From positions 19,048,794-19,112,793 of the forward strand of contig CM046327.1 of assembly GCA_025403435.1 (NCBI GenBank): DNA of 64,000 nucleotides. Direction: 5' to 3'. The stretch comes from Artocarpus heterophyllus. Its lineage: Eukaryota > Streptophyta > Magnoliopsida > Rosales > Moraceae. The notes under the pieces are model-generated. The model saw only the letters and a list, made by a program, of their open reading frames with translations, did not search any database and was not told where the DNA came from. Shown here in pieces: positions 12,180 to 24,000 of the stretch. Position 1 is the stretch's first letter. Every line of letters begins with the position of its first letter. The position numbers and the translations under genes are program-made.

Positions 12180-13030
12180 TTATGTAAAAAACACTGTTTG
12201 CTAGGGTTTTTAGGGAAAAAAAAAGAAGCTAAGGTTCCTTTAAGGAGGCGTATGCGTTGTCTTGTTTCCCTTCGAGACCAAAACCAGACGTCGCCTTCGG
12301 GCTAGTCATTGGGGCTTGGTTCTATGAGAGGGGGAGGACGATAGAGGCGGAGGCAGAGCTTTGAGGGAACCAGGGCATCAATGAGTTGTTTGCCTTTGTA
12401 GTAGTCAAATGGGTGGAGCGTTGATGGTCTTCTAAGGTGGTGAGGCAGGGTTGAAGCTTGTGGGGAGCAAGGGCAGCCACAAATGATGGGATCGACCATG
12501 ACAAGGCATGAATGCCTAGAGCTAGCCTAGATAGAGAAGATCGGGGCTAGGAGAGAGGAACACCGTGCAAAGAAAAGAGAGTTAGTGGAGTCCTGGAACT
12601 GGTGGGGGAAAGAGGGAGAGAGCAGTGACGGCCTGACCTTGCGACGGTGGTGATATCGGGAGCTTCGACCCTTGATGTACTGGTTTTACAACAAGAACCC
12701 ACAGGTTAGGTGAGTAGAGGTGGGGATCGTCGGGGATCAAGCCAAGCTACAAGCAATTGAGAGTGGTGGTGATGGTGTGGTGCAGACAACACCTGGCCTA
12801 GACTTTACGTCAAAGTTTTAGACCTTTGTTTGTATTTTATTTTTGTATTTTATGTTGTTTTTATTATGCAATAAAAGAGGTGATTTTTCTACTTTTTATT
12901 GTTGTTTTGATGTCTTCTCCGCCCGTTGTGGGCAAAAAGTTTGTAGATGTTGGGCTAGATGGTAGTCTAGGCCTTATATTTATGTTCGTTAGGTGTAACG
13001 GGCTTGGACAGAGCCCCTTTAGGGTGTAGG
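12180..13030. other. G-rich island, unidentified, possibly a dead transposon
   Basis: About 800 bp of clearly higher GC and strong G-over-C bias on the plus strand, between AT-rich flanks. Two overlapping minus-strand frames at 12302-12504 do not resemble a known protein. The G-rich block with GGTGGTGATGG-type phrases could be the leader of a retroelement or captured gene sequence. Confidence 0.35.
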
Positions 13031-14560
13031 ATATCATTCATCTGAAAACTGTTTTAACGGTCGTAATTGGTATTCGGTCAATTTTCACGGAAAGTCCTCT
13101 CAATTAAGTTTATAGTGTAGTAATATTGTCCAGTCATGTGAGTGACATGCTTTGGTTCATCATTTGCTCTTTAGTGATTTTTTATGTAGCTCTCATAGCC
13201 AAGTTTATCTAAAAAAATATTATTTTTATCGGTAATTTTTTATAATTTAATTAATTTTTTCTTTTAAAGATGTTACAATTGAGGAGCGAGGACAATCAAT
13301 TATCTACCATATATCTATTAAGTTGATTGGTGTTTCTATTGCCTAGGGAGTGCACATTTTCTCATGGTTAGTTGAATTTTCTTCACATAGTGGGGCACAT
13401 AAACAAATTATCTACGTATAATATTGATGACATAGACAGCTATATATACCACCCTAGAATATCTATATCAACTAGGTCATTATCTAGTAGTAGTAAACCT
13501 AATCTACACACATATATATCATTCAATTTTGTTTTTTCATTCCTAGTTAGGCAAAGCATTATGAGCTACATACTAGCTTATACTTCACAGAATAACCAAA
13601 AGCAAAGTACAGTAAAAAGAGCTATTGATTCAATTTGCAGTCTTATTGAAGTACCAAACCTTTTGCTCTTTCTTTTACAATTAATTGCCCTCATCGCCTC
13701 CTTTCTTTATTAGCCACAACAGTCCAAACCCAAATACAATAATATAATAGGGTTTGTATATATCATATTGGAATGTATCAACTATGAGGCTCGTGTATAA
13801 TAATTATAATAAATAAATGATGCACAATATATAACATATGTATATATTCATTCCCATGCATGCACTGCAAAGCAAAAAAGGTAACGCCCGTGGCTTAGCT
13901 CAAGCTGCCATTATGCACGTACACCTTTTTTGGTTACTTTATTAAGGTATTTGAGGTGCTTGAACTACGAATTCATTCGAGAGTTTTATATTATAATATA
14001 TTTTTATTTTATTATAATATATAAAAATTTTATATTATATTCATAGTTATCTTAAATAGATGTAGCTTATATCTCTTTTTTTAGATTTTTTAATAATATT
14101 TTATCACATCAATTAAAATATTTTTATTAATATAGTTAATAATATAATATTTTAATTAATGTAGTATTTTATACGTTATATAATATCACTAGATGGATAT
14201 TAAAGGGATACGAATGAAGAGAAATGTGAGTTGTTCTGTTTCCAAACACCCTATATATTATTTTTATATAGTCGCATGGATAATTGTCGTAGAAAAATAC
14301 ACAAGTGGGTCCCACAATCTGTGTCTCCTTTGAAACTAAGCCAACCACTGGAAGCAGCAAAATCATAGGGAAGCAATTATTTTTTTATTTATTTTTATCA
14401 TAGTCGTCCTAAGAAATTTAAGAAAAGAGAGAGAAAGGGAGCCCCACATGTAGCAATAGTAGTAGTAGCAGCCGACCCAAAACAGGGTTTTTTTCTGGAG
14501 CTAGCCGACTGAAATTGTCGTGCTTAACAGAACACTGCTAAAGCTGTTTCCTCTGCCCTC
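13030..14560. other. Intergenic, upstream of the Dof gene
   Basis: AT-rich. The 113-residue open frame at 13372-13713 has no domain and biased composition, so it is left out. Segment 13975-14180 is very AT-rich with inverted TATTATAATATA words, probably a dead MITE. 14380-14560 would hold part of the Dof promoter. Confidence 0.5.
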
Positions 14561-14582
14561 ATATATGCCTCAGAAAAACTGT

Positions 14583-14585
<3 letters not shown>

Positions 14586-14616
<31 letters not shown>
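14586..14616 (+). repeat. (CT)n microsatellite in the Dof 5' region
   Basis: A CT run of about 15 units, about 300 bp upstream of the Dof start codon and followed by more CT-rich sequence to 14680. CT-rich tracts near transcription starts are common in plants (Y-patch-like). A TA run at about 14850-14870 follows in the presumed leader. Confidence 0.8.
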
Positions 14617-14619
<3 letters not shown>

Positions 14620-14911
14620 CCCCAAACTGATCATTATTCTTTCTCTCTCTTGTCTCTTTCTCTCTCTACTCTCTCCCCTCCTTAAAAGCCCTCTCCTCAC
14701 GTTCTCTTCTCACCACCACTTCAACATAAAAAAAAAAAAAAAAACAACAAAACATCAACCAAAACCCGAAACCCATAAACCAAAATTCAACCTTTTGTTT
14801 CCCAAACCTTGAAAACTACATAAATTATAAACATATATATAGAGACACCTATATATATATATATATATACTATATACTACACATATATAGAGATATATGC
14901 ATATAGGTGTG

Positions 14912-15682
14912 ATGCCGTCGGAGACAGGAGAGCAAATACGGCTACCGGCGAAGACCCAACACCCAGGAGGAGCTTCTGCGGCTGCAGCCGCGGCGGGGGC
15001 GGCGGAGCAGGAGCATTTGCCGTGCCCGAGGTGCGACTCGACCAACACCAAGTTCTGCTACTACAATAACTACAACTTCTCTCAGCCCCGGCACTTCTGC
15101 AAGTCCTGCCGCCGCTACTGGACCCACGGGGGCACCCTCCGCGACATCCCTGTCGGCGGCGGCAGCCGCAAGAACGCCAAGCGCTCCCGCACTTCTTCCG
15201 TCTCCTCCTCCGCCGCCGCCACCGCCGCCTCTTTTTCCGACCATCACCACGCTCTTCCCGCCACGCCGGTTCTCGTGCCATTCTCGGCCGCCAGTCAGGG
15301 TTTCGGCGGCGATGTGAAGGCGGGGGTTAATGGGCTTTGCGGTGGGAGCTTTACTTCTCTGCTGAACACTCAGGGACCGGGGTTTTTGGCGTTGGGTGGA
15401 TTTGGGCTTGGGCTTGGGGCTGGGCTTGAGGATCTGAGTTTTGGGCTCGGCAGAGGGATTTGGCCCTTTTCCGGCGTGGCAGACTGTGGTGGTGGTATTG
15501 GAGGAAGTGGTGGTGCTGGTGGTGCGCCTAGAGGTTTAGGATCCTCGTGGCAGTTCGAGAATGGTGATCATCATCATCATCATGGAGGACATGGAGGAGG
15601 GCTTGTAGCAGCTGCGGGTGTAGGGGATTTCTGCTCTTGGGCTGAGCCTGCGATTTCTAGACCTGGAAATGGTCTCAAATGA
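14912..15682 (+). CDS. DOF3.4: Dof zinc-finger transcription factor, DOF3.4/OBP1-like
   Basis: Nuclear DNA-binding protein of the plant-only Dof class, which binds AAAG-core promoter sites. It is intronless and 256 residues long from this start. The Dof finger spans about 36-88, with zinc ligands Cys38, Cys41, Cys63 and Cys66 (CX2C-X21-CX2C), then the [15 protein letters not shown] signature and a basic RKNAKRSR tail. Downstream blocks [38 protein letters not shown] and the C-terminal PGNGLK match the OBP1 subgroup, which in Arabidopsis is linked to cell-cycle entry. An in-frame ATG at 14897 would add five residues. The second ATG is preferred because the MPSETGEQ start matches the subgroup's usual N terminus. 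Low-complexity alanine, glycine and histidine runs are present. Whether it is the DOF3.4 orthologue or a close paralogue is not settled. Confidence 0.93.
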   Translation: MPSETGEQIRLPAKTQHPGGASAAAAAAGAAEQEHLPCPRCDSTNTKFCYYNNYNFSQPRHFCKSCRRYWTHGGTLRDIPVGGGSRKNAKRSRTSSVSSSAAATAASFSDHHHALPATPVLVPFSAASQGFGGDVKAGVNGLCGGSFTSLLNTQGPGFLALGGFGLGLGAGLEDLSFGLGRGIWPFSGVADCGGGIGGSGGAGGAPRGLGSSWQFENGDHHHHHGGHGGGLVAAAGVGDFCSWAEPAISRPGNGLK

Positions 15683-16335
15683 TATAATGAATATGAATCT
15701 TCGTTTGTTGGTTATTAACTGCTCTTTGTTTTTTTTTTTTTTTGAATTTTTCCTGGTTTTTAATTGGACATTTGTGGTGGCTTAGTGCTTTTAAGGTTAA
15801 TTTTTGATGAGGTTAAGCTAGCTAAAAAACCAGAGTTTAGAGAGACAGTTACTATGGCCTTTTTTTCACTTTCCTCTTTCTTTTTTTTTAAACTTTATAT
15901 GGCTTTTGTTTTCTCTCCTCGCTTCCTTGTAATCACTTTGCTTATAATGACATTGTTAATCAGTTTAATTTGTTTTTTTTTTTTTTCTCCTCAAATGAAT
16001 TAGTGAGCTACATGCAAAGAATGCCTTTTTGTTTGAAATTAATAGATCAAACAACTAGCATCATAGTCATTTCAATCTTTTTTTCCAAACAAGTTTAACA
16101 TATACATATATATATATATATAGTTAGTGGTACGTGGTGACTATATATCATATTTTACAAAACTTTTTGACATTGTTTGTTTCAATTAAAAATTTTAATT
16201 ATTATATATATTTTAAATAAACTTTTATATATTATAATGTCAAAAAAATATAATTTAAAATTTTTATATATTAAAATATTTTAACTAAAATTAGTTCAAA
16301 CTAATAATATCAAACCATTTGTTGGTCGGCAAATA
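15683..16335. other. Dof 3' region, then AT-rich sequence
   Basis: The first 300 or so bases are T-rich and likely contain the Dof 3' untranslated region. 16155-16320 is AT-rich with mirrored TTTTAATTATTATATATATT-like words, resembling 43670-43800, and may be a decayed AT-rich MITE. The open frame 15764-16003 is not supported. Confidence 0.45.
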
Positions 16336-16339
16336 AAGG

Positions 16340-16504
16340 ATGTTTGAAACGATGGTAGGAACCGGTTAAAACCACGTTTACTTCAACATATAAGAGTTTT
16401 ATATTGTAATAATTTTTTTATTGTTATTGTAAAATGTAAATGTTTTATATTGTTTATAATTGAGTTTATGGTAAAAATTATGTAATGAAAACCGTTTTCA
16501 AACA
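16340..16504. mobile_element. Family-1 MITE
   Basis: Begins TGTTTGAAACGATGGTAGGAA and, on the other strand, ends with the matching GTTTGAAAACGGTTTTCATT. The core has 'ATAAGAGTTTTATATTGTAA' followed by a mirrored second half, as in the copy at 19753-19894. Confidence 0.65.
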
Positions 16505-18278
16505 GCTTATTAGTTTTTCTGGCGAGAGAGAGAGAGAGAGGTACGTTGTGGTGCATGGAACAACATTTGGAGGTACACAGCCAATTGCCTAAGAACCGCC
16601 TTGGTCTTAATGAAGAGCAATCTCGACCCACGAGCCATTTTTATCTTCAAAGCTCTCTCCGACCTCGGCGCCCAAAGAATGTTTGGGCACGTCTTCTTCT
16701 TCTTCTTCTTCTTTTTTTTATTTTTTTATTTTTTCCCACATAAATCAATTGTTAGATCAATGCTAGTTGTTCCAAGGGCCAATTAATGGTGCAAATAATA
16801 TCTTGAAATTGAATCTTTTAAGTTCAAGATTAACGAGTGCAAAATTATGGTACGTTTCTCATATAATAATTAACCGTGATCAATAAAGAATGTCCACCTT
16901 TTAATAAATAAATCAATCTTAATCCGCATTTGAGCATATGGTAACCAAAAGATATTTCAGCCGTGTTTCTATCCAAATGTCAAATGAAGTTTGAGGATGT
17001 CATTATTATTCTTAGGCTCAATCATGAAATCTAACTGAAAATTGTGCATTTGTTGATTTTTATTTTCATTTTTTATTATTTTATTTTCCTTTTCGGTCTT
17101 ATTATCTTTTTCATTACGTTTTTTATACATCTAAAGAGTATGACGTTCGGCTTTGGGACGTCTAGCTCGTTGGTTTATGCGGTTTGAACCCATGAACCCG
17201 ATTCAAAATTTGTGAAAATTGTAACTCTTATAGTTTGGTTTAAATCTTCTAAAGCTTTTTAGTATTTCTTATCCATGCATAAATTGTATCATGTACATGT
17301 ATATTATATACAATGTTATATCTTTATCGGTTGAAATGAAAGATCTTGCGGCGACTAAAGAAGTTTGTCAATTGGTTGGCGACGCAATTGACGACTTTGA
17401 TCAATTGATTCATAAGTATTCAAGGGGAAAAAAAAAAGATAAATTATTGACAAGTAATCCATAAATACGTGGGTTCCACAAAATGCACCCTGTTCAAACA
17501 ACTTGCAATTTAGGAGGTAAGGAGATATTGGTGTGAACTAGCACCATAGTGCCAATATATATACACATATACAAATATGGACTCTTGTCTTTTTTTTTTT
17601 TGTCTTTTTAATAATATCATATCACGTTAATTAAAATTTCATATCAGCTATATATATATAAATAAGGATGCAAAGTTAAATAATATCATTAATTATGCAT
17701 GCTAATATAGAAAACACGGAGAAGGGCTCAATCCCCTTTTTTCTAAACAAAACCGTGTGGTCGACATAATGTTTTTTGGGCAACTTGATTAGACACGGAA
17801 TTAGCAAGTATTTGCTCTATGATTTGGGTCAAAATTAGCATGAAACTTCACTAAGACTGTAGCCGCAGCAGGAAAAAATGTACTATCCCGAGTTGGTCAT
17901 GCAATCAAAGTCTAGAAATCGTTCCAAGTTTCAAAATTCCTGTCCCCACATTCCCTCCTTAAATCTGCAATCTGATTTTAAGATATTGTCCTTCACAGCT
18001 GATCAGTTAACGAAGTATGAAGTTAAAAAAACGAAAAAAAAAACAAAAAAAAAAGGGAGCATTTTGGTAATATTTGCTGTTTCCAGAATAGGAATGGCGA
18101 TTGGCGACGCCAACAATGGAAATAAGGATGATTTTGTTCAATTGCATCCACTAACGACTTATATTCTATCAATAGAAGTCTTAGTCAACAAAAATCCCAT
18201 GTGCACCAATTCGCCAATTAAGAAGTTGAAAACTTGAGTGGCAGTAACCATTTCCATAGTTGGGTTTTTGGAGAAAAT
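16505..18278. other. Intergenic, nothing recognised
   Basis: Starts with a GA microsatellite (16521-16540). Open frames at 16546-16786 and 17878-18237 have no domain and sit in low-complexity or AT-rich sequence. No RNA gene was seen. Confidence 0.45.
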
Positions 18279-18282
18279 TATA

Positions 18283-18452
18283 GGATGTTTGAGAGCATTT
18301 GTTTAGACTATTTGAACCAAATTTTTGTTAAAAAAAATATAAGATATGAGAGGTTTATGCTGTATTTTATTTTTTCTTGACATTATAGCATATGAGATCT
18401 TCACATTATAGCAACCAGAAGTTTTAGTTGAAGCTGAGAATGCGAAACATCC
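18283..18452. mobile_element. Family-1 MITE with TATA duplication
   Basis: Ends GGATGTTTG and CGAAACATCC are inverted copies of each other. TATA flanks both sides (18279-18282 and 18453-18456). The core has 'GAGAGGTTTATGCTGTATTT' and 'CATATGAGATCTTCACATTA', the family-1 pattern. The duplication could also be read as part of a palindromic target. Confidence 0.65.
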
Positions 18453-18517
18453 TATAAGTGACATGTCAATAACTACATCTAGTTATGATTTGTGTTATAA
18501 CTTATTTATATAGTGTT

Positions 18518-18660
18518 TGACATAATTAGTTTCAGCTAAAACTTTTAATTGTTACGGTGTAAAGTTTTCACATGCTACAGTGATAAAAAAAAGTAAGCTG
18601 TACTGTAAAGCTCTCATTTACTACATTTTTATTTTAAAAGTTTCAGATCTAACGCTCTTT
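18518..18660. mobile_element. Family-1 MITE, eroded ends
   Basis: The core reads 'GTAAAGTTTTCACATGCTAC' followed by 'AAGTAAGCTGTACTGTAAAG' and 'CTCATTTACTAC', the same order as in the clean copy at 23724-23882. It lies only 66 bp from the preceding copy. Confidence 0.5.
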
Positions 18661-19750
18661 GTGTTGTGATTTCTTCTACGTTAATTAATTCAGTCTGCTC
18701 TGACAACGTAATAAAATGACCTGTTTTCCTTTTTTTTTTTTTTTTTTTTAATACCAATTGGAAGCATGTGCTACGCGTATTCAGTTTGTTACATTTTTTT
18801 TAAAAATAAAAAGATCTGAAATTTCTTTAAAGAATAGTTTGTTTTCTTGATTTATTATTCTTTTAAGAGTTTAGTTTAGTAAAAAAAAAAAAAATTTAAG
18901 TAGACCACATTAAAAAAGGAAAATAAAAAGATTTTGATAGGGTAGATTTACAATACTTATGTATTGGGTACGTATGGAAAAATATTTGCAGAAAATATGT
19001 TTAAGTAGAAACATATTTGAGGAAAAATTTATTTCAAGGGCAATTGGAGAAAAATTATGAGTGCCGCATTTAAAGAAAAAAAAAATCGTTATAAAAGAGT
19101 ATTAGTGTATATTGACTTCAAGTTTAGTTAAAGGAATTTTTGTTAACCACGATCAAAAAAATATTTACATAAGTTATGTACACGATATGGGTTGTGCAGT
19201 TTAGGGTTTAAGCCTAAACAATTTTAGACTAAGCAAAAATTAGCACATCTATGTGAATAATGTACCTTTTAATACACAAACATAAAAAGCATACTCAACA
19301 TATGAGAATACAACACAATAATAAAAGCGTTTACTAGTTGCTATATGCAAGTGACTAATTTTTATTTTTATTTTTTGATAGAATATGTCTTGATTTTTTT
19401 TTTCTTATAATGGAATACAATCATAAAGGATTAACATCTATTTAAAATAACAGAAGATATATTTTTAAAAACACACTAATGAAAAACTATACAGTATGAT
19501 TTGGTTTATTATGGTTTTGAAAATTTTAAACCTCAAAACAAACTGCATCTCATGGTTAAAAATTAATTAGACACCAAATCAAACTACAAAGCAAAAATCC
19601 ATATTGCACCATGCGGTTTGGTTTGAGTTGGATGGTTTTGGACGGCCTAGCGGTTTTTGTTCATCCTTAGCTAGATCCCATGCATGGAAGATCGCATCGG
19701 AGTTAGAGGGAGGTCACTAGGTGATCCACCTGTATGTGTAGAATTTTATG
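18661..19750. other. Intergenic, nothing recognised
   Basis: AT-rich with long T and A runs (18729-18749, 18880-18894). No gene, RNA or defined repeat was identified. Confidence 0.5.
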
Positions 19751-19752
19751 TA

Positions 19753-19894
19753 ATGTTTGGAAGGGTAGTGGGAACAATTTTTATTGTAGCATGTGAGAGT
19801 TTTACACTGTAGTAATTTTTTTTATTGTTATCGTACTATGTGAGAGTTTTATACTGTTCATAATTGAGTTTGTGGTGGTAACCATTGCCAAACA
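19753..19894. mobile_element. Family-1 MITE
   Basis: Ends 'ATGTTTGGAAGGGTAGTGGG' and, on the other strand, 'TGTTTGGCAATGGTTACCAC'. The core 'GTAGCATGTGAGAGTTTTAC' is followed by the mirror 'CTATGTGAGAGTTTTATACT'. This is one of the best-preserved copies. Confidence 0.7.
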
Positions 19895-20790
19895 ACTGGT
19901 TAATAATCTATCTCTCTATATTTTATTTTCATGTTTGGCAATTCAATATTTTCCTACGTTCGAGTTAAGAGCATTTTATGATCTGATGATGGTTAATAAA
20001 TGGATTTGGTTATCTTTTGGGAGACAATGTTAAAAATACTTTTATTATTTTCTTTTGTGTTGCTGAGATGACAAATATTTAGTAATATTTTTGTGATTAT
20101 ATATATATATATATATATATATATTTTTTAAGTACTTGGCAACAGTGACAATTGTGTTGTCGCTGTAACCAACAATTTTCAAAGGACGCTATAAATACAG
20201 GTAGCACGACGGATCACTGATCGGTATCAGGGTAGATACTGACGATTATCAGCCAATATCACGATGGTAAAGCATGATGTCTTAAAGGGTATATTTGACA
20301 ATTTAAATATAGTGGCATGACCTTTGCCTAAAACACCTATATTGTTCTACTGTTTTTTTATCTTCCTTCCATTCATGCGTTTATTCTAATCAAAGAGGCT
20401 AAAATGCTCTTATATGATATACGTTTGTTTAATTTTAACTTAAAATACTTATGATCAATTATATTTTTATATTCTTTAAAAATAATAAGTTTTAAGCTTT
20501 TTATAGGAGTGGTAAAATTGAAAAACCACGCAATAGAAGTGTTATTCATCAATATTATCTTTTAAGCTTTATTTTTTATAAATTTTATATATATTTATTT
20601 GTGATATAACTTAATATGTAATATAAATGATAGTATGATATAAATTTTTTAAATTACTGTAAATAAACACGATTTTTAAAAGTACGGCATATGATGTGAT
20701 TTTCACTTTGTTTTTTGGTTTTGTCACAAACTCGTCTATGAGGTTTTCTTATTGGGCCAAAACGGGCTCTTTTGCCTCTCACAACTTCGA
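19895..20790. other. Intergenic, NUP58 upstream sequence
   Basis: AT-rich, with a TA run at about 20100-20124 and a weak repeat of phrases like those at 2366-2512 (20200-20270). The last 200 bp before the NUP58 start are pyrimidine-rich and probably contain its leader. No TATA box was evident. Confidence 0.45.
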
Positions 20791-21002
20791 CACTTCATAA
20801 AGTAAGCGAGTAACAACTAGCTCTTCTTGCTCTTCTTCGTCTTCTCGACCAAGCACTCGCACTCGCAGAAGAAGGGCGGGTCTTTGTCTCCCAGTTTCAC
20901 GCTTCCCTTTTTCCCACCCCTAGGGTTTTTCAAAAACAGAGGGTTTAGTTAGAATTCCAGAGAAAAACACCCCCAAAGTTCAAGAAAACACAGAGGACAA
21001 CG

Positions 21003-24000
21003 ATGGCGTTTTCTATCTTCTCTACCCCTCAACAACAACAACAAACGCCTCAAACGTCGTTGTTTCAGCCTCAGCCCTTTCAGCAAACCAACCCCTTTTT
21101 GTTCCAACAACAACAACAACAACAACAAACGCCACAACCGTTTCAATTTCAACCACAACAACAACAACAACAACAACAACCTCAGCAACAACAACAACAG
21201 CCTCAGCGGCAACAGTTGTTTCTCTTCACGAACGACAAGACTCCGGCGACTTACAGCACCAAGTGGGCAGACCTCCATCCCGATTCCCAGAAAATCCTTC
21301 TTCAGATCGAGTATATTTCTCTCTCCAAAGTTTGAATCTTTTTGAAAATTGAACTTTACCATAATGGGTTTTGGCTATGGGTTCCAATTGGCTGCCAAGA
21401 AACTAAATTTAGGGAGATAAAAGAGCGAAAAATAAGATTGTGATAAAATTGGAGTTTAGGGAACATTGCTGATGGGTTTTCTTTAAAATTTAATTGGTCT
21501 TCTTTCGGGAAGGAATTAACACCTAGTTGAATACCTTAGTGCATTTTGTGATTGCATATGAACCTCTGGTTGCAAAATAATAGTGGGTTTCGACTTATAT
21601 TTGCCCTTTGATTTTTGTTGTTTGTAATTTGTTGGTTATGTATTTTGCATGTTATGTTGTCTAATTCCTGGTCAATAGCTAGCTATGTGTAATACTTGAG
21701 ATTTAATTTGTGTTGTTTGTGGGTTATTCATTTAGCATTTTTTATGAGACGTAATGTGGGTTTTGAGTTGCTTAAGCTATGTAATGTATGTGTATAGGGA
21801 GCGGATTCTGGAGTATAGAGATGAGAGCCAGAGGCTTGATCAGTGTAGTCGGCTTTACGATTCTTCGGTTTCCAATTATGGATTTGAGCAAGATGCGAGC
21901 CATATTGTCCAGGTTAGATCCTTGAAGTGTTACATCTCTTTCAACTCGGTGTATTTTGTATGCTTTTTAGTTGCTTAGAGTTTGTGACTTCTATTTAGAG
22001 TTTTTATGAACCATCGTTTTTGGTAAAAGGAGCTAAATGTGTGCCTACTTTGTCAGTGTATGAGGTAGTGGAGATACACATTTCCCCCATCATGAGGGTC
22101 CTGTATCTGGCGTCTTGAGTTCCAATGTTCATAATTAATGCAGCTTCGTGAAAATTAGATCTGTCATTACGCTGAGAACTTTTCTATGAGAAAGAGTGTT
22201 CTTACATTCGCTTACATAAAGTGGTAGTACTTAACGCTTTTATATTCGAGATACAGTCAATCTATGCTGAGGAACAAAAATCTAATAACACTATTACTGC
22301 AGGAACTTGGCGGAATCAGTACTGCTATGGACAGACAGAAAGCTCTGTTGCATGAGCTAATGGCCTCTGTGAAAGATATGTTGCGGAACACTGAGGTTGC
22401 TGTTCGTTCTTTTATGATGCTACGTCCAAGGTTTGTTCATCCAAATACAGGAGGTGGCTCTATTGCCACTGCACCATCGCAGCCTCCTGGAGCAACAGCA
22501 CCTTCAGGCTCAAGCAGTCAATCAATTGCCACCTCTATAGTCCCGGTATTTGATTTCTACAATGGCATTCCGCAAAAACCGTCTCCTTTTCTACAGCAAA
22601 CAGTTGCTAGATTTGAGAAGTACCTTAGCCAGTGTCGCCAATGGATTGAAGAGTTGGAGCAGATGCTTCTCTTAGATTCTGAAAAGAACTCTTGCAATGG
22701 TGCATCTTTGTTGCAGTCTCTTCCAAAAGTCATATCAAATGTGCACGACTTTTTTGTTCATGTGGCTGCTAAGGTAAAGGAAAACATCATACAGCAAAGT
22801 TCATATTTTAAATTGTATCATTTTTTGTGGAGATACACAACCTCCCTCTTCTGCACAAAGTTCAGACTTTGATACTTGTGATGGATAACTGATAAAATTG
22901 TTCTTTGCTCCTTAGGTTGAGACCATTCATCAGTACATTGAATCCATGAAAGCAGCTTATCTTGCTGACCAACGGCGCCGGGGTGATCCGAATGATCCGT
23001 TTCTTGAGGCTGATCGACGGGAAACAGCAAGACAAGAAGCTGCTGCTAAGAGGGTACATCCAACTTTGCATTTGCCTGCAAATTCACAGCCATCAACTCA
23101 AGTTGCAGGATTGCTTTCCAGCTCGGCCAGTCAAGGGACATCAACTGCGCCACAGACATCTGCAGCAATGGCTGCAGCTTCATCTGGGAGTAGGTTCTCA
23201 CTTTTTAGTACACCTGCTGCTCCATCGACCCCCATGTCATCTTCTCTGTTTACGACACCAACTACTACTGCTCCATCATCTTCTCTGTTTGGACCATCTT
23301 CCATGCCTCAGACACCTCTTTTTAGTTCATCGGCATCTTTATTCGCCTCTCCCGCTGCTTCCCTCGGTAGTACTCCTGCGTTTTCCACTACCCCTCCTGG
23401 AGGTCCACTATTTTCAACACCATTTGCTTCTGGTACTCTCTTATCCTTTTCACCTTTAGATAACAAAGCTTTTGTTCATTAATTTGCATATAAAATCACT
23501 TAGAAATAGTTGAGTGGCCGAGGGCACTGTGTATATCGTGGGAATACCCCACCCCTCATCTTCTTAAGAAACGCCTTTTTTTTTTTTTTTACATTACTTA
23601 TATATAAGCAACCATGATCGAGTTTTCAGTTAGCAACACTAGTTTGATACTAAATCCTCAAGAGATGTCGTGCCTTATTGAGAAGCTCTTAAATAGATTT
23701 TGCATGTTTATGTAGTTAGATTAGGGTGTTTGGCAAGTCAGTTAGAACCAATTGGTTCTAACCAACTATAATGTAAAGCGTTTAGTAGCTACGGTAAAAA
23801 GCAAAAAGTTGCTACATAAAGCTCTCTTATGCTACAGTTTTTAAACCAAAATTTTCAGTTCTAACCTGTTTGCCAAATGCCCGATAATAGACTCTGATGA
23901 GGTATCGAGCATTTACCTTTTGAGTTGCCTCAATTGGGCGTCTTGTGTTATTTTGAATATTCATCAAGGGATTTGTGAAATTTAATAATTAAGATCATAA

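Noticed and set aside
13372..13713. 113-residue open frame
   Set aside because: No domain, AT-driven composition, no promoter or splice context, and inside intergenic DNA.
14877..15281. Minus-strand arginine-rich and glycine-rich frames over the Dof gene
   Set aside because: These are GC-rich antisense shadows of the Dof coding region, with no motif of their own.
17878..18237. 119-residue open frame
   Set aside because: It includes a poly-lysine run from A-rich sequence and has no similarity that I recognise.
20949..21362. Minus-strand 137-residue leucine-rich frame
   Set aside because: It is the antisense shadow of the CAA repeat in NUP58 exon 1.
22962..23459. Second plus-strand frame of 165 residues in NUP58 exon 4
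   Set aside because: It overlaps the real frame, which carries conserved NUP58 blocks; this one is leucine/histidine-rich noise.
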